Source: Butyrivibrio sp. (lineage in GTDB: Bacteria; Bacillota; Clostridia; Lachnospirales; Lachnospiraceae). Taken from it: a stretch of 64,000 nt of DNA. Positions 33,927-43,500 of the stretch are shown here, piece by piece. The stretch lies in assembly GCA_015056565.1 (NCBI GenBank), contig SVGB01000005.1, forward strand, positions 1-64,000. The letters are read 5' to 3'. The translations under genes were made by a program, and so were the position numbers. The notes under the pieces were generated by a model that saw only the letters and a program-made list of their open reading frames with translations, was not told where the DNA came from and searched no databases. Position 1 is the stretch's first letter. Each line of letters begins with the position of its first letter.

Positions 33927-34637
33927 ATGGTAGATTTAACAAAAGAAATCGGAAGTACCACTTATCCCGGCAGAGGAATCGTTATCGGAACCTCTGAGGA
34001 TGGCAAGTATGCAGTTTGCGCTTACTTCATCATGGGAAGATCAGAGAACTCAAGGAACAGAGTATTTGTAAAAGAGGGTGATGGCATCCGTACAGAGGCC
34101 TTTGACCCATCCAAAATGGAGGATCCAAGCCTTATCATCTACGCACCAGTAAGAGTAAGAGGCAATTCAACAATCGTTACAAACGGCGATCAGACTGACA
34201 CAATTTACGAGCTCATGCAGGCTGGACAGAGCTTTGAAGAATCATTAAGAACAAGAGAGTTTGAGCCTGATGCTCCAAACTATACACCAAGAATCTCAGG
34301 CATCATGAATGTAGAGAATGGCAAGTATGACTTTGCTCTTTCAATCCTTAAGAGCAACCATGGCGATCCATCAACCTGCCACAGATTCACTTATACCTAC
34401 GATGGCCCTAAGGCAGGCGAGGGATATTTCATCCACACTTACATGGGGGATGGAAACCCACTTCCAAGCTTTGAGGGTGAGCCTACACAGGTTAATATAA
34501 CAGGCGATATCGATACCTTCACAGACAATGTATGGAAGGCCCTTAACGCTGATAACAAGGTATCTCTTTTCACAAGATACATTGAGATCGCAACCGGAAA
34601 CGTAGAGTCAAGAATCGTAAACAAGAACGTTAAATAA
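33927..34637 (+). CDS. purO: IMP cyclohydrolase, stand-alone PurO-like family
   Basis: A 236-residue protein of the IMP_cyclohyd family, first known from archaea as PurO and unrelated to the MGS-like cyclohydrolase domain of bacterial PurH. It closes FAICAR to IMP. Recognisable segments are TYPGRGIVIG, AYFIMGRSENSRNRVF, LIIYAPVRVRGN, VTNGDQTDTIYE, NYTPRISGIMN and the C-terminal SLFTRYIEIATGN. The RBS is GGAAGGAG. It is the first gene behind the ZTP riboswitch and is followed after 12 bases by the formyltransferase. The symbol is assigned by family resemblance. Confidence 0.9.
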   Translation: MVDLTKEIGSTTYPGRGIVIGTSEDGKYAVCAYFIMGRSENSRNRVFVKEGDGIRTEAFDPSKMEDPSLIIYAPVRVRGNSTIVTNGDQTDTIYELMQAGQSFEESLRTREFEPDAPNYTPRISGIMNVENGKYDFALSILKSNHGDPSTCHRFTYTYDGPKAGEGYFIHTYMGDGNPLPSFEGEPTQVNITGDIDTFTDNVWKALNADNKVSLFTRYIEIATGNVESRIVNKNVK

Positions 34638-34649
34638 GGAGGATCAGGT

Positions 34650-35828
34650 ATGAAAGAATACGAACTTAAATATGGATGCAACCCTAATCAGAAGCCTTCA
34701 AAGGTTTACATGGAAAATGGAAGTGACCTTCCTATCGAAGTTTTAAACGGAAGACCAGGATATATCAATCTCCTTGATGCACTGAACGGATGGCAGCTTG
34801 TTTCTGAGCTTAAAAAGGCCACAGGACTTCCTGCAGCTACATCCTTCAAGCACGTATCACCTGCTGGAGCAGCAGTTGGAACAAAGCTTACAGATATTGA
34901 GAAGAAGATCTACTGGGTAGAGGATCTTGGCGAGCTTAGCCCTCTTGCTAACGCTTATGCAAGAGCCCGCGGTGCAGACAGAATGTCTTCATTTGGTGAT
35001 TTTATCTCCCTTTCAGATGTCTGCGACGTAGATACTGCCAAGCTTGTTAAAAGAGAAGTTTCAGACGGTATCATTGCTCCTGGATACACAGATGAGGCTC
35101 TTGAAATCTTAAAGGCTAAGAAGGGCGGCAACTACGCAGTTATCAAGGTAGACCCTGATTATGTTCCTGACGCAATCGAGAAAAAGCAGGTATTTGGAGT
35201 AACCTTCGAGCAGGGACACAACTTTATCGAGATAGATAACGACATGTTTAAGAACATCGTTACAGACAATAAGGACCTTCCAGAGTCAGCTCTTATCGAC
35301 CTTAAGATCGCACTTATCACTCTTAAGTATACTCAGTCCAACTCAGTATGCTACGTTAAGGGCGGAGCTGCCATCGGTATCGGCGCAGGACAGCAGAGCA
35401 GGATCCACTGCACAAGACTTGCAGGTTCCAAGGCAGACAACTGGTTCCTTCGTCAGTCACCTCAGGTTCTTAACCTTCCTTTCCTTGACAGTATCAAGCG
35501 TCCGGACAGAGATAACGCCATCGACCTTTACATCGGAGAGGACTACATGGATGTACTTGCAGATGGCAAGTGGCAGAACATCTTCAAGGAGAAGCCAGCA
35601 GTATTTACCACTGAGGAAAAGAAAGCATGGCTTGCAAAGAACACAGACGTTGCCCTTGGCTCTGATGCGTTCTTCCCATTTGGAGACAACATCGAAAGAG
35701 CTTATAGAAGCGGTGTAAAGTATGTGGCACAGCCAGGCGGATCAGTTCGCGATGACAATGTAATTGAGGCAGCAAACAGCCACAACATGGTTATGGCATT
35801 TACAGGCCTCAGATTATTCCACCACTAA
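34650..35828 (+). CDS. purH: AICAR formyltransferase (stand-alone PurH C-terminal domain)
   Basis: A 392-residue protein that transfers a formyl group from 10-formyl-tetrahydrofolate to AICAR (ZMP), giving FAICAR. It begins at the formyltransferase domain ([34 protein letters not shown]) and continues with [24 protein letters not shown] and [20 protein letters not shown], through to [12 protein letters not shown]. The usual N-terminal cyclohydrolase domain of PurH is missing and is replaced functionally by the upstream PurO-like gene. The two form a ZTP-riboswitch operon, closed by a strong terminator. Confidence 0.93.
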   Translation: MKEYELKYGCNPNQKPSKVYMENGSDLPIEVLNGRPGYINLLDALNGWQLVSELKKATGLPAATSFKHVSPAGAAVGTKLTDIEKKIYWVEDLGELSPLANAYARARGADRMSSFGDFISLSDVCDVDTAKLVKREVSDGIIAPGYTDEALEILKAKKGGNYAVIKVDPDYVPDAIEKKQVFGVTFEQGHNFIEIDNDMFKNIVTDNKDLPESALIDLKIALITLKYTQSNSVCYVKGGAAIGIGAGQQSRIHCTRLAGSKADNWFLRQSPQVLNLPFLDSIKRPDRDNAIDLYIGEDYMDVLADGKWQNIFKEKPAVFTTEEKKAWLAKNTDVALGSDAFFPFGDNIERAYRSGVKYVAQPGGSVRDDNVIEAANSHNMVMAFTGLRLFHH

Positions 35829-35860
35829 TAACACACATCCCTCATAAAAAATAACCAAAG

Positions 35861-35916
35861 GAAAAATCCCTTTCGCATCATGGGCTTCCCAAAGCCCCGC
35901 GGAAAGGGATTTTTTC
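35861..35916. terminator. bidirectional terminator between AICAR formyltransferase and DUF436 genes
   Basis: AAAAATCCCTTT and AAAGGGATTTTTTC form a stem around a GC-containing inner hairpin (GGGCTT/AAGCCC). A or T runs on both sides suit both convergent genes. Confidence 0.85.
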
Positions 35917-35934
35917 TTTATATGCATGATTAAA

Positions 35935-36498
35935 TTACATTAACTTTTCATCATAGATGGCCCTTTGGCCTCCTACGTATTTAGGGCGGTGGCGGGCACA
36001 GATTATTGGTGCCTCTCCGATCTTTCGAAGAGATATTCTCATGGGAACCACCACGTTATGCATGTGCATTCCAATCATGGTACCTCCGATGTCGATTCCT
36101 GCGTCGGCCTTAGAGCCTATGTTTTCTACAAGGACAGGGTCGTCAAATCTCTGATAACACACTGTTCCAAAGGCTCCGCCAGCGTGATTGGGCTGAGGGA
36201 TTGCGTTGACCTGTTCAAATCCATATTTTTCCATGGTGGATCTTTCAACCACTAGAGCTCTGTTTAAGTGTTCACAGCACTGGGCAGCTGCTAAAACCCC
36301 GTGTCCCTTTAATACTGGCATGATCCCGTCAAATACTGCATTTGCAGCATCCATGTTGGTGGCGGTACCAATCTGATCCCCAAGGATCTCACTGGAAGAG
36401 CATCCTATAACGAATATAGATCCTTCCTTAACATTTGCTCCTTCAAGGATTTCTGTAACTGCCTGGCGGCTCTGCCTTGTAACTTCTGAAAAATCCAT
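35935..36498 (-). CDS. TIGR01440/DUF436 family protein (YwlG-like)
   Basis: A 187-residue protein of the widespread Firmicute DUF436 family. Typical segments are FVIGCSSSEILGDQIGT, AAQCCEHLNRALV, NAIPQPNHAGGAFG, AGIDIGGTMIGMHMHNVVVPM and the C-terminal ICARHRPKYVGGQRA. Function is unknown. It lies 17 bases after the ECF S component gene and is probably cotranscribed with it. The ATG follows AGGAAGTGATAGG. Confidence 0.9.
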   Translation of the reverse strand: MDFSEVTRQSRQAVTEILEGANVKEGSIFVIGCSSSEILGDQIGTATNMDAANAVFDGIMPVLKGHGVLAAAQCCEHLNRALVVERSTMEKYGFEQVNAIPQPNHAGGAFGTVCYQRFDDPVLVENIGSKADAGIDIGGTMIGMHMHNVVVPMRISLRKIGEAPIICARHRPKYVGGQRAIYDEKLM

Positions 36499-36515
36499 CC
36501 TATCACTTCCTAACC

Positions 36516-37076
36516 TTATGAATTGAATTCCATTTTCTGGAAAATCTTACCAAGACCAGCTTTGTAGTACAAAAGAAGTGATGCCACAACTCCAAGCAGC
36601 GCCTGGGCTATCTCGTAAGGGAGCTTTATCATGGCATATTCAAAGGTGCTGTAAACAAAGGTCTTGCCAAGAGTATAACCAACTACCATTATAACAGCTC
36701 CTACTAAAGTTCCAATAAGTGAAGATGAAAAATGTTTTAGCTGGGTCTCATTCTTTCCCCTGCTGGCGATCAATGAAATGGCCACTGCCTGAAGGCCGTG
36801 GGTTACAAGGGATACGAACATTGGTGCCGGGTAAAAGAGCATGTCTCCTAAAAAAGATCCTACGCCGCCAACAATGAATGCTGCAACCGGGTCAAGAAGC
36901 AGTGCTGCTGTGCAGATGATGGCATCGCATAAATACAGATGTCCCCCTGGAACCGGAATTCCGAAACTTGACATGATGATGTTGAATGCCATAAAAATGC
37001 CTGTCAGTGCGATCCACTTAACCTTGTTTGTCTGTCTTAATGATGGTGCCTTGGTTTGTGATTGTGCTTTTTCCAT
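36516..37076 (-). CDS. ECF transporter S component, substrate not known
   Basis: A 186-residue integral membrane protein with six helices of the ECF S-component type: KWIALTGIFMAFNIIMSSF at the entry to helix 1 (AxxxA-like contact face), a short periplasmic region VPGGHLYLCDAI, and GGVGSFLGDMLFY. S components bind a vitamin and share an energising AT module, which is not in this window. The divergent MocR/PdxR-like gene suggests a B6-type vitamer as a candidate substrate, but this is inference only. AGGAGGAG precedes its ATG. Confidence 0.85.
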   Translation of the reverse strand: MEKAQSQTKAPSLRQTNKVKWIALTGIFMAFNIIMSSFGIPVPGGHLYLCDAIICTAALLLDPVAAFIVGGVGSFLGDMLFYPAPMFVSLVTHGLQAVAISLIASRGKNETQLKHFSSSLIGTLVGAVIMVVGYTLGKTFVYSTFEYAMIKLPYEIAQALLGVVASLLLYYKAGLGKIFQKMEFNS

Positions 37077-37101
37077 ATCTTGTGTCTCCTCCTGATGTCT
37101 T

Positions 37102-37176
37102 GACTTATAAACTTTTCATAATATATCATTTATCTGGTAGTATTAAAAATATCAGTTTCGGAAAATTTTATAAGAC
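37102..37176. promoter_or_regulatory. inverted repeat in divergent ECF S / MocR-like control region
   Basis: GACTTATAAACTTTTC (37102-37117) and GAAAATTTTATAAGAC (37161-37176) are inverted copies matching at 14 of 16 positions. They flank the likely promoters of both genes, and a TTCATA-17-TAGTAT pair lies between them in the plus direction. It may be an operator for the divergent regulator. Confidence 0.5.
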
Positions 37177-37179
37177 CAG

Positions 37180-38295
37180 ATGAAAAACAATAAAAGATAC
37201 CTAACAATTTATGAACAGGTCCGGGAGGACATAATTACTAAGAGATACCACAAGGGCGCCAAACTTCCCTCAAAGCGCGTAATGGCAGAGCGCATGGATG
37301 TAAGCTTGATAACTGTGGAACATGCCTATGAGCTTCTTTTGGAGGAAGGATACATAGCATCTAAGGAAAAGAGCGGGTATTTTGTAATCTTTGATGACAA
37401 GGATATATACTCCGCATCTCCTGGTCGCAAGGAGGATCACGCTGCTTCTGGCCCTGTCAGTAATACCCCACCAGAGTCGCCTGCTTATCTGGGTAAAAGA
37501 GCTATAGACAACATTGATTTTTCCTACTCTATTTACGCTAAGACCGTCAGAAGGATCCTTTCCGACTATGGCCCCATGGTAACCGAAAAATCGCCATTTC
37601 AGGGCTTATATGATCTTAGAAGGGCCATAAGCGATTACCTTGGAAGGAGCAGACATATTGAGGTAAGCCCATCCCAGGTGATCATAGGAGCAGGGGCTGA
37701 GTATCTGTACGGCCTTATAGTTGAGACCTTTGGAAGGGATATCAGCTATGGAATTGAGAGCCCTTCTTACCAGAAGATTGCCAAGGTCTATGAGGCTGGA
37801 GGAGCCAGACTTGAAATGCTGCGTCTTGTAAGCGATGGGATAGACTCAAGGGACCTCTGGTCAGGAAATATGAAGGTTTTACATATAACCCCCTACAGGA
37901 GCTTCCCAAGCGGAGTTACGGCTACAGCTTCCAAAAAGAGGGAGTACCTTAAATGGAGTCTTCAAAATGACGGATACATTGTGGAGGACGACTTTGAATC
38001 TGAGTTCACCACCAGCCGTAAGGCGGAGGAAACTCTTTTTTCCATAGATGAAGACGACCGGGTAATATATGTAAACACCTTCACAAGGACAATTGGGAGC
38101 TTTGTAAGGTGTGCTTATATGGTACTTCCCAATGGGCTGGTGGACACATTTATAAAAACAAGCGGCTTTAGGGAATGCCCGGTTCCTACTCTGGACCAGC
38201 TTGTGCTGGCAGCGTTGATTGGCGGCGGCGATTTTGAAAGGCATATAAACAGGGTGAGGCGATATAACCGCCAGAGAGGTTCAAGGGTCAGGTGA
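37180..38295 (+). CDS. MocR/PdxR-type GntR regulator, PLP lysine lost and C-terminus truncated
   Basis: A 371-residue protein with a GntR winged helix (residues 1-68: TIYEQVREDIITKRYHKGAK ... LITVEHAYELLLEEGYI) joined to an aminotransferase-like domain (from about 105; SPFQGLYDLRRAISDYLGRS, QVIIGAGAEYLYGLIVETFG). In intact MocR proteins the PLP-binding lysine lies in a GTFSK-type motif; here the equivalent reads NTFTRT (about 296-301), with Arg in place of Lys. The chain also stops about 80-90 residues early, soon after HINRVRRYNR. It may be decaying, or a PLP-independent regulator. The ATG has no clear Shine-Dalgarno. It is divergent from the ECF S gene. Confidence 0.8.
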   Translation: MKNNKRYLTIYEQVREDIITKRYHKGAKLPSKRVMAERMDVSLITVEHAYELLLEEGYIASKEKSGYFVIFDDKDIYSASPGRKEDHAASGPVSNTPPESPAYLGKRAIDNIDFSYSIYAKTVRRILSDYGPMVTEKSPFQGLYDLRRAISDYLGRSRHIEVSPSQVIIGAGAEYLYGLIVETFGRDISYGIESPSYQKIAKVYEAGGARLEMLRLVSDGIDSRDLWSGNMKVLHITPYRSFPSGVTATASKKREYLKWSLQNDGYIVEDDFESEFTTSRKAEETLFSIDEDDRVIYVNTFTRTIGSFVRCAYMVLPNGLVDTFIKTSGFRECPVPTLDQLVLAALIGGGDFERHINRVRRYNRQRGSRVR

Positions 38296-38438
38296 ATGTT
38301 TTAAGACGCTTTACTTTAGATAATGTTTATATACACAGGTAATTGTATGTGATAAAATATAATTGATATTATGTTCTTTTACTGCTTTCATTTCGTTGAT
38401 TTTAGTGCCTGCATTTCCGGAAACAGCAAGGAGTTTTC

Positions 38439-40574
38439 ATGGATAGTGTAAAGCTGGACAATCAAATGGAATATGAACGAATAGACGAACTTACGGGACT
38501 TCATAATCTAAATGGAGTTCTTAGTTATCTGCATGCTCACGACAACAAGTACTTTGCCAATGTGGGCGCAGTTATAATCTATCTGAATGTCATGAATTTC
38601 AAGACCTTCAATCAGCGCTATGGGTTTGTGGGCGGAAACGAATTCTTAAGAGGAATGTCAACCGAAATAAATGCGCTGTTTCCTGAAGAACTAATTGCCA
38701 GAACAGGCGGCGATCAGTTTATTATTCTTGGAAAATCCCTTGGTGAAAAAGAAATACTCGATAGACTTAGCCTCCTTAGGAAGGCTATTGCCAAGTACCA
38801 AAAAGGTCTTTCTATGCGTGTGAAAGCTGGTATTTATCAGGCAACTGGTGAGGAAAAGTATCCTGTCATCATGGTGGATCGAGCTAAGATGGCTTGTGAC
38901 GATATTATTGCGGTCTACGACAAAGATGACAATTTCTTTAGCGAAGAACTTAACAAGAAAAATGAACTTAAGCAGTATGTAATAGACAACTTCGAGGAAG
39001 CTTTCAAGAAGAAATACTTTAAGGCTTATTATCAGAAAGAAGTCAGGGCACTTACAGGAAAAGTTTGCGGGTATGAGGCCCTTGCAAGGTGGCTGGATCC
39101 TGAGATGGGATTGATATCACCTGCTATTTTCGTAGAGGTTTTAGAGAGCGTGCGCCTTGTCCATAGGCTTGATATCTGCATCATTGATATGGTCTGCTCT
39201 GACCTTAGGGATGACATAGACAGTGGATATGCAGTTGTACCTATATCTGTAAACCTTTCGCAGCTTGACTTTGAACTTTGTGACATCATGGCTGAAATAG
39301 ATAAGTGTAGGGCAAAGTATGACATTCCTGTGGATCTTCTCCATATAGAGGTTACAGAGAGTGCTATTTCTTCAGGATCAGATTTTTTAGGTGAACAGAT
39401 AAGGAAGTTCAGGGAAGCGGGCTATGAGGTCTGGATGGATGACTTTGGTTCAGGGTACAGCTCTTTGAACAACTTAAAGAACTATGATTTTGATGTTCTT
39501 AAGATAGACATGGCGTTTTTGCGCACTTTTGAGACTAATAAAAAATCAAAAGTTATCATTGCATCCATCGTAAACATGGCAAAAGAGCTGGGTATCCATA
39601 CTCTTGCAGAAGGTGTTGAAACTCAGGAACAGTATGATTTCCTAAAGAGGATTGGCTGTGAAAAACTCCAGGGGTATCTCTTTGGTAAACCCAAGCCTGT
39701 AAGTGAGTTTGTAAGAAGCAGTGACTGCAGCTATGAGGTGTGCGAGGACCGCAGGTTCAGTAAGTACTATGACAAGATGGGAGACATAAACCTTTTAGGA
39801 TCAACACCTCTTCGTCCAAAGACTATGGAGGTTATCAATAATATACCAATAGCTCTTGCAGAGCTTGAAGGTGGTGTTCCAAGATACATTTATGCCAACA
39901 ATGCATATTTGGATTTCTTAAGTACGCTTGGTCTTTCTGGATTTGAAGAGGCCAACAGTGCCTATGCGGAGGCAGATATTCCGGAAGTTAAAGAATATGT
40001 GGCAGCCATGGAAAGGGCTTACCGTGATGAGAGCCACAGGGCGGAAGTTGACAATATCACCAACGGTCATATCTGTAACAACAAGTTGAGATTCATAGCA
40101 GAGGCAGATGGCAAAAAAGCTTATGCCGTGGTATCAAGGAATCTTACAACCCACGAAGACACAGATCTTGCAGAATCCATGCAGGTTGCTATGGCCCATG
40201 TGTTTAACCAGTACTTCAGAGTAGACCTCTTTGACGAGGATGGAACAGTAGAAAATATCTTCCTGAATGCCAATCAGATGGCTCTGGCTGATAAAAAGAC
40301 CAATTCAGTAAGGGCATGCGAAGTCTATTCTGATATGTACCTGTATCCTGAAGAACGCGAGAGGTTCAGACGTTTTTATGACATTCCGACTGTAGTAGAA
40401 AGATGTAAGAAGCAGGGGATTAACTATATAGTTGATTATTACCATTCAGCCACTCCTGGAGATAATGGCAGATTGCAGATGTACATGTTGCTTCCTTTCC
40501 AGTACAATGGTAAGTGGAAATATATCTCATGCTGCAGATACGCAGATGAGATCAAACACGATACATTGAAGTAG
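38439..40574 (+). CDS. degenerate GGDEF-EAL c-di-GMP phosphodiesterase with C-terminal PAS-like region
   Basis: A 711-residue cytosolic protein. The N-terminal GGDEF domain (about 12-165) has TGGDQF at its signature, with Glu replaced by Gln, so cyclase activity is doubtful. The EAL domain (about 185-430) keeps its catalytic residues: YEALARW, VNLSQ, HIEVTES, MDDFGSGYSSL, LKIDM, AEGVET and LQGYLFGKP. The last 250 residues resemble a PAS-type sensor (PIALAELEGGVPRYIYANNA). It should hydrolyse c-di-GMP. The addB gene follows after nine bases. No promoter was assigned with certainty in the 143-base gap upstream. Confidence 0.9.
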   Translation: MDSVKLDNQMEYERIDELTGLHNLNGVLSYLHAHDNKYFANVGAVIIYLNVMNFKTFNQRYGFVGGNEFLRGMSTEINALFPEELIARTGGDQFIILGKSLGEKEILDRLSLLRKAIAKYQKGLSMRVKAGIYQATGEEKYPVIMVDRAKMACDDIIAVYDKDDNFFSEELNKKNELKQYVIDNFEEAFKKKYFKAYYQKEVRALTGKVCGYEALARWLDPEMGLISPAIFVEVLESVRLVHRLDICIIDMVCSDLRDDIDSGYAVVPISVNLSQLDFELCDIMAEIDKCRAKYDIPVDLLHIEVTESAISSGSDFLGEQIRKFREAGYEVWMDDFGSGYSSLNNLKNYDFDVLKIDMAFLRTFETNKKSKVIIASIVNMAKELGIHTLAEGVETQEQYDFLKRIGCEKLQGYLFGKPKPVSEFVRSSDCSYEVCEDRRFSKYYDKMGDINLLGSTPLRPKTMEVINNIPIALAELEGGVPRYIYANNAYLDFLSTLGLSGFEEANSAYAEADIPEVKEYVAAMERAYRDESHRAEVDNITNGHICNNKLRFIAEADGKKAYAVVSRNLTTHEDTDLAESMQVAMAHVFNQYFRVDLFDEDGTVENIFLNANQMALADKKTNSVRACEVYSDMYLYPEERERFRRFYDIPTVVERCKKQGINYIVDYYHSATPGDNGRLQMYMLLPFQYNGKWKYISCCRYADEIKHDTLK

Positions 40575-40583
40575 CAGGTAGAT

Positions 40584-43500
40584 ATGCTTAGGTTTTGTTT
40601 TGGGGCTTCTGGTGCTGGGAAGAGCACCAGGATTTATGAAGAGATAATAAATAGGAGCATGGATGATCCCGGCACTGATTATCTGATAATCGTGCCGGAT
40701 CAGTTTACTATGCAGACTCAGAAGGATGTAGTAAAAATGCACCCTTCCCATGCCATAATGAACATCGATGTACTGAGCTTTGGCAGACTCTCCCACAGGG
40801 TATTTGAAGAGACTGGTCATGGCTCTTTTTCTGTGCTTGATGACGTGGGCAAGACCCTGGTCCTTCGCCTGGTGGCTGATATGCTTGGAGATAGGCTCCC
40901 TGTCCTTTACGGCAATATGCACAGACCTGGCTACATCGATGAAGTCAAGTCTACTATTTCAGAGTTCATGATGTATGGCATCGGAGATGAGGAGCTGTCT
41001 CTTTTGGAGGAAAAGAGCATTAAGAAGGGTGCGCTAAATAGTAAGCTTAAGGACTTAAGGCTCCTTTACAGCGAGTTTTTAAAATATATCGAGGGGAAAT
41101 ATATCACAACCGAGGAGACTCTTGACGTTCTGGCAAGAGCCCTTCCAAAGTCTGAGCTGATAAGGGACAGCGTCATTGTATTTGATGGATTTACAGGTTT
41201 TACACCTATTCAGTACAGGGTCATAAAAGAGCTGATGGCTCTGTCAAAAGAGCTGATAGTATCCCTTACCATCAGTCCCAGTGAGGATCCTTATGCCGCT
41301 TCTTTCGGGGAGCAGGAGCTCTTTATGCTGACAAAAAAGACTGTCAGGGATTTAGAGCGCCTTGAATTCGATATTCAGAGAGAGAATGGTTCAACCATTA
41401 CTGATTTTTCTGTATTTCGCATACTCCGTCATCAGGAAATGGGAAGCGGAGGCACTTTGGGTGATATCTTCATAAAAGATGAGGATGTTGTCCGCCACAA
41501 GGGTAATCCTGCACTTTCATATCTTGAGAAATCTCTTTTCCGCTACAAAAATGCTCCGTTCTCTGAGGAGAATAACTCTGTATTCATCTATGAGGCTACA
41601 AATCTGTCCGAAGAAGTAAGGCAGACCATGATCAAGATAAAGGGCCTTGTAGATACCGGTAAGTACGCCTACAGGGATATTGCCCTTGTGTGCGGAAGCC
41701 TTGAAGCTTATGGGGAGCAGATAGACAGGGCGGCAAAGAGATTTGATATTCCGGTGTATGTGGATCAGAACACCAGCATTATGCTCAATCCCTTTATTGA
41801 ATACATTACAAGTGCCATGAACATTGTCATTTCAGGCTACAAGTACGAGGACGTGTTCCATTACATGCGTAGCGGACTTACATCCTTTGACATGGCTGAT
41901 ACGGATCTTTTGGAAAATTATGTAAGAAGCCTTGGTATCAGTGGTAAGAAGGCATGGGAGGATAAATTCCTGCGCCGCATGCCAAAGAGATTTAAAAAGT
42001 ACGCTGATCCCAAAAAGCGAAGCGAGAAGGATCTTTTGGATCTTGAAAAACTGGAAGGTATGAGAGAAGCCATAAACAGGGACCTCGCAGGGCTCTTTAA
42101 GGTCAAGAATGCTACGGTAAAAGAGATGACGGCGGCGCTCAGGGAGGTTATAGATAACAACAATTCTCAGGACAAGCTCATTAGCTACAAGCAGCGTTTT
42201 GAGGCAGCAGGAGATCTTAAAAAGGCAAGAGAATATGACCAGATCTACAACAAGGTGATAGCCCTCCTTGATCAGATTGAAGGGCTTATTGGAGATGAAA
42301 AGCTGGATATGTCTGAGTTTAAGGACATTGTCACCGCTGGAATTGGGGAGATTTCTGTAGGAACGATCCCCCAGGATGTGGACAGGATAATTGTAGGAGA
42401 TATTGAAAGAACAAGGCTAAAGGAAGTAAAGGTTTTGTTTTTTGTGGGAGTTAATGATGGAAATATCCCCTCGAATGCAGGGGGAGGCGGGATCTTGTCT
42501 GACATCGACAGACAGTTCCTGATCGATCTTGGGACTGAGGTGGAGTTTGCCCCAACCCCAAGGCAGCAGATGTACATCCAAAGGCTCTACCTTTATATGA
42601 ACCTTACAAAGCCCACTGACATGCTCTTTTTATCCTATGCAGAGCTCTCTGGGGATGGAAAGAGCCAGGGACCTGCGTACCTTATTCCAAAGCTCCTTTC
42701 CATGTATGAGGGACTGGAAGTTACAAGACCTGAGGATGAGCCCCTGGAAGATCAGCTCGTCTCAAAAAAGGATGGAATCTTTACACTTTCTTCGCTGCTT
42801 TGCGACTATGCCCGTGGGCTTAACAGCAAAGAGAACCTAAGATACATATCTGCCCTTTCAAAGGCTGTTTCGGATGATAAAACAAAGGGGCTTATAGACA
42901 GGCTCACTGAGGAAGCCTTTAAGCACTATGAATCACTGCCTCTTTCCAAGATGGTTGCAGTTGCCCTCTACGGAGCAACTCTCGAAAACAGCGTAAGCCG
43001 TCTTGAGCAGTTTGCAAGTTGCGCCTATGCCCACTTTATCAGGTATGGACTTCGTCCTGTTGAAAGGCAGGAATATGAGTTTGATGCCACTGACCTTGGC
43101 AATGTATTTCACAAGGTCCTTGAAAAGTACACAGGTGAGATCATAGATAAGAAAATCGACTGGAAGACCTTGTCAAAAGAGGAATCTGACAGGATGTTAA
43201 ATGACGCCTTAACTGAGTGTGTCGACTCCTATGGAGATAGTATCTTAAGGAGCAGCGCAAGGAATCAGTTCATGATAGACAGAATAAAAAGGATACTGTC
43301 CAGAACTGTAGACACTTTGCAATATCAGATGACAAAGGGAGCTTTTGATCCAGCCTATGTTGAGATGAGTTTTGAAGAAGCAGGAAACATCGACGATATC
43401 AACATAGCGCTTTCAGAGGATGAAAAGCGAGGCATCACCGAGAGAATGAAATTGGTCGGAAGGGTTGACCGCGTTGATCTATATGAAGATCCGGAACATA

